NCBI RefSeq assembly: GCF_036226445.1
Contig: NZ_CP108474.1
Location: forward strand, 1,178,001-1,242,000
Direction: 5' to 3'
Source of the DNA: Streptomyces sp. NBC_01255
GTDB taxonomy: Bacteria > Actinomycetota > Actinomycetes > Streptomycetales > Streptomycetaceae
DNA: 64,000 bases
Each line of letters starts with the position of its first letter. The stretch's first letter is position 1. Below, one piece after another: positions 61,196-64,000 of the stretch. The translations under genes and the position numbers were made by a program. The notes beneath the pieces are model-generated. The model had not been told where the DNA came from. It saw only the letters and a list, made by a program, of their open reading frames with translations, and made no database searches.

Positions 61196-62322
61196 GAGGC
61201 GCGTTCCAGGGGAAGTTCGGCCTGGACGGTGAAGCCGCCCCCGCTGCGCGGTTCCGCGCGCAGCCGGCCGCCGAGGGCGGTGACGCGTTCACGCATCCCC
61301 AGCAGGCCGATGCCGGGCTCCGGCATGCTGTCCGGTGTGGCACGGCCGTCGTCGTCGATGCGTATCGCGAGGGCGTCCGGCTGATAGTCGATACGGACCG
61401 ACGCCGTGCCGGCGTCCGCGTGCCGGGCGATGTTGGTCAGCGATTCCTGAACGACCCGGTAGGCGGTCCGGCCCACCGCGGCCGGCACGTCGTGCCGCTG
61501 TCCCTCGACGGTCAACGTCGCCTCCAGACCGGACTTACCGGCCCGCTCGACCAGTTCGGGAACGTGGTCGAGCCCACACGGCGGGGACTTGTCGTCGTCG
61601 CGCAGCGCCTCAAGAGTCGCCCTGAGCTCCCGGGACGCCTCACGACCGGCCTCCCGGATCGCCAGCAGGGCATCCGGCACCGGTTCGCCCCGCTTGCGGG
61701 CGACGTGAACGGCGGCCTCGGCCTGCACTTTGATGACCGAGATCTGGTGCGTGAGCGAATCGTGCAGCTCCCGCGCGATGTGCAGCCGCTCCTCGTCGGC
61801 ACGGCGCCGCGCGGTCTCCTCCCGGGTCCGCTCGGCTTCGTCCGCGCGTCGCTCGGCTTGCCGCAGCGCCTCGCCCGCCGCACCGGCCGCGATCAGCCAG
61901 GCGATCTCCAGGGCACCTCTGGCCTGGGCGAACGCCTCGCCTGTGTCGTGCAGACCCGAGACCAGGGCCGCGACGGGAAGTACGGCCAGTACGGCCACGC
62001 TCGCCACGACCGTGACGACGCGATGTCCCGCCCGCATGGCCGCGTACACCGCGAACAGGTACGCGACGGCAGCCACGTCGAAACCGGCCGCCTGGTACCC
62101 CACCGCGCACACCCCGGTGACGGCCAACACGCGAACCGGAGCCCGTCGGCCGCCGGCCAGCGCCAGGCCACCGGCCACCAGCAGCACATAGCCGAGCAGG
62201 TCAAGACCGCCTGCGGCGGAGTGCTGCCCGGACGCCCCGGTGACCAGCAGCGCCGCCGCCACGCCGACGGCGATCAGCCAGTCTCGGACACCGGCGCGCA
62301 CAGCGAACCGTCCTTTGCTCAT
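61192..62322 (-). CDS. Sensor histidine kinase, HisKA_3 type
   Basis: The 376-residue kinase has about four to five membrane helices in residues 12-150, a short coiled coil, phospho-acceptor His187 in IARELHDSLTHQ and an HATPase domain (VVQESLTNIARHADAG, GIGLLGMRERVTALGGRL, GGGFTVQAELP). No extracellular sensor domain is visible, so it probably senses the membrane or a small ligand there. It forms a two-component system with the downstream regulator and is divergent from a small membrane-protein gene. Confidence 0.94.
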   Translation of the reverse strand: MSKGRFAVRAGVRDWLIAVGVAAALLVTGASGQHSAAGGLDLLGYVLLVAGGLALAGGRRAPVRVLAVTGVCAVGYQAAGFDVAAVAYLFAVYAAMRAGHRVVTVVASVAVLAVLPVAALVSGLHDTGEAFAQARGALEIAWLIAAGAAGEALRQAERRADEAERTREETARRRADEERLHIARELHDSLTHQISVIKVQAEAAVHVARKRGEPVPDALLAIREAGREASRELRATLEALRDDDKSPPCGLDHVPELVERAGKSGLEATLTVEGQRHDVPAAVGRTAYRVVQESLTNIARHADAGTASVRIDYQPDALAIRIDDDGRATPDSMPEPGIGLLGMRERVTALGGRLRAEPRSGGGFTVQAELPLERAS

Positions 62323-62542
62323 GCGCGCACCCTAGCCGTGACGTTTCCGCGGGCGGATCCCGCCGACGGACGATCTGCCGGCTACCACGTACGCAGTAGC
62401 TTCGCGGCGCCTGCCGCGTCCGTGGGAGTCGGATGCCACATCGGCGGAAGGGCGAAGTGCGTGCGTCTGTGGGACGACCGACGGTGGGCCCGGCCGACAT
62501 GCTCGGACGACGTCCCATCCCAGGAAGAGAAGGAGCACCTTC

Positions 62543-62929
62543 ATGTCCGTTCGTCACCTGTCCGCGGTCCAGTCGCTTGCCGCCGGCGTCCACGACTTCA
62601 GCCTCGGACGACTCGGGGCCACCACGGGCGGGCTGCTGGGGCTGGTCGCCGTGGTCGTCGCCGTCCTGGCGCTGGCCCGGCCGGCCGGTCGCCTCGGCAC
62701 GGCCAACGGGGCACTCGGGGCGGTCACGGCCATGGCGGCGGGCCTGACCGGCATGGCCCTCGGCGGGCTGGTCGCGGCGACCGCCGACGGCGGTCTCGGC
62801 ACCGGGAACGGGCTGGGCGGAGCGTACGTGGCCCTGCTGCTGGGGCTGACAGGTACGGCTCTCGGCGGGTTGGCGCTGTCCCGCTCCCGCCGCACTGTCC
62901 GACCCGGCATCGGCTCCCGCCACGCGTGA
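62543..62929 (+). CDS. Small Gly-rich membrane protein (DUF6223-like)
   Basis: The 128-residue protein has three predicted helices (GGLLGLVAVVVAVLALA, ALGAVTAMAAGLTGMALGGLVAA, AYVALLLGLTGTALGGLAL). I recall the DUF6223 family for this layout. ATG follows GAGAAGGAG. Being divergent from the two-component genes, with a 220-base shared upstream region, it is a candidate target of that regulator. Confidence 0.75.
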   Translation: MSVRHLSAVQSLAAGVHDFSLGRLGATTGGLLGLVAVVVAVLALARPAGRLGTANGALGAVTAMAAGLTGMALGGLVAATADGGLGTGNGLGGAYVALLLGLTGTALGGLALSRSRRTVRPGIGSRHA

Positions 62930-62956
62930 CCCGCGCGGCGGGAGCCGGCGGACGGA

Positions 62957-64000
62957 CTACGGGGCGTCCAGCTGAGCCTTGCTGTGGGCGTAGAGCACGC
63001 GCTCGCACACAAGGCCCAGGCACCGTGCCGATGTGCCGTCTTCGAGGGCCTCGGCGTTCACCGCCGGACCGTAGTGCTCGGAGACCGACCACAGACGCTG
63101 GGCGCCGCGCTCGTAGTACAGGTCCTCGGCGCCCGTGGCGGTCTTGATCACGCTGCCGTTGGACACCAGCTCACCGTTGCTCCACCGGTAACGCCACAGG
63201 TTGCCCGGGTCGTTGTGGCCGGCGCTCTGGTTGACGTACAGCTTGTCGCCCATCGCCAGCGCACCCTGGGCGCCGCCGTTCGTCATCGGCAGGTAGTTGG
63301 CCCAGCCTTCGGCCGCCACCTCGCCGGAACGGTTCTCCAGCGCTTTGACGGGGAACGAGGCGATCCGGCCGGGCGACGGGTAGCCGCTCTCCGGACGGCA
63401 GTACTCGCCCATGATCAGCCGGTCGGGGGTCGTGCTCCGGTCGAGCGACAGGTAGGACGCCTTCGGGGCGCCCGTGCTGACGCACGTGAACGAACCCGTG
63501 GGATTGGACTGCGGGGCCTTGAACTTCCAGGCCGCCACCTGCGGCATCACATAGCGGTAGCCGAAGCTGTACCAGACGTTGTCGTGGCGGCCGACCTTCG
63601 TCTTCACCTCGACGTTGGACGTGGTCTTCACCCCGTCGGTGTCGGCACCCATCTCGTCACCGGCCTTGCCGTCCCCGTTGGGATCCAGGTCCATGATCTT
63701 CTCCATGTCGAAGATCCGGATGCCGTTGCGGGTGTCGGCGACATAGAGATAGTGGCCGTACCAGACCATGCCACCTGCGTGCAGGCCGTTCTGCATCTCC
63801 TTGTCCGGGTTCGGAACGGTCGAGCCCTCGGCGGCGTGCACTCCGTCGAAGGAGACGTGCTGGGAGTTGTTCGTGTACGCCCAACCCAGCAGCACATGCC
63901 GGTACTTCACCGTGCCGTCGGCACGGCGCTGCACGAAGGAGACCCGCACGCCCTTCTGGTTGCAGGCGTCGTTCGCTTCCAGCTCGTCGGGGTTGCAGTC
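62957..64000 (-). CDS. Exported propeller-like protein, 5' part beyond the window
   Basis: The frame is open to the right edge (348 codons including stop), and its N-terminus is outside. Repeats such as YGHYLYVADTRNGIRIFDM, GDKLYVNQSAGHNDPGNLWRY and RLWSVSEHYGPAVN look like beta-propeller blades. A calcium-type loop DLDPNGDGKAGDE and paired cysteines (NDACNQ, CLGLVCERVLY) suggest an extracellular location. No family is named. Confidence 0.75.
   Translation of the reverse strand, partial: DCNPDELEANDACNQKGVRVSFVQRRADGTVKYRHVLLGWAYTNNSQHVSFDGVHAAEGSTVPNPDKEMQNGLHAGGMVWYGHYLYVADTRNGIRIFDMEKIMDLDPNGDGKAGDEMGADTDGVKTTSNVEVKTKVGRHDNVWYSFGYRYVMPQVAAWKFKAPQSNPTGSFTCVSTGAPKASYLSLDRSTTPDRLIMGEYCRPESGYPSPGRIASFPVKALENRSGEVAAEGWANYLPMTNGGAQGALAMGDKLYVNQSAGHNDPGNLWRYRWSNGELVSNGSVIKTATGAEDLYYERGAQRLWSVSEHYGPAVNAEALEDGTSARCLGLVCERVLYAHSKAQLDAP

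Overview
The window is high-GC actinobacterial chromosome, almost certainly Streptomyces. Signs are the roughly 70% G+C, heavy use of GTG starts and 4-base ATGA/GTGA gene overlaps, MsiK-type sugar ABC loci without their own ATPase, CebR palindromes, an ECF sigma/CU044_5270 pair and Tat- or lipobox-type exported proteins. No rRNA, tRNA, CRISPR array, insertion sequence or prophage gene was recognised. The first and last genes are cut by the window edges.

Layout. 1-3275 (minus): part of an arabinose/arabino-oligosaccharide-type ABC importer and a GH51 arabinofuranosidase. 3467-16371: a compact cellulose locus with GH48, GH5 and GH6 enzymes (each with a CBM2), the repressor CebR, the cellobiose/cellotriose importer CebEFG and the GH1 beta-glucosidase BglC. 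Three perfect CebR palindromes and two degenerate ones tie these genes into one circuit: secreted enzymes release cello-oligosaccharides, CebEFG imports them, BglC cleaves them, and CebR is relieved. 16441-25540: single genes and pairs, including an erythromycin-esterase-family protein divergent from a double-MerR (TioE-like) regulator, a secreted GDPD phosphodiesterase, an ECF sigma factor with its partner, a MESH1-like HD hydrolase, a methyltransferase and RecQ.

25702-32953 looks like a phosphonate locus. A gamma-butyrobetaine-hydroxylase-like dioxygenase and a PhnZ/TmpB-type HD oxygenase (tmpAB-like) converge on a minus-strand operon for a PhnSTUV-like importer, a HAD phosphatase and a HutC/GntR regulator. 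Matching GTTGT-N4-ACAAC palindromes stand before both transcription units. 33118-35410 is a YtrA-type GntR/ABC/permease operon.

The most interesting region is 36814-44850, all on the minus strand: a Crp/Fnr regulator with an intact cyclic-nucleotide pocket, then a class III nucleotidyl cyclase, a large P-loop/repeat protein, an SPFH-like coiled-coil protein, a three-helix Pycsar-effector-like membrane protein, an M48 membrane protease and an ankyrin protein. The cyclase and the P-loop protein share an almost identical Gly-rich motif of about 26 residues that resembles bacterial amyloid-signalling sequences. A CRP-like box lies between the crp gene and the cyclase. I infer a cyclic-nucleotide signalling module acting at the membrane, either defensive (Pycsar-like) or for envelope quality control.

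44899-64000 holds a LuxR regulator/amidohydrolase pair, an unexplained triad of two solute-binding-protein-like exported proteins (one fused to vWA) and a membrane partner, a DeoR-HTH/LacI-sensor regulator with a sugar importer, hydroxyacid dehydrogenase and Tat-exported beta-propeller, a GPP34 protein, a two-component system, a small membrane protein and an exported protein cut by the right edge.
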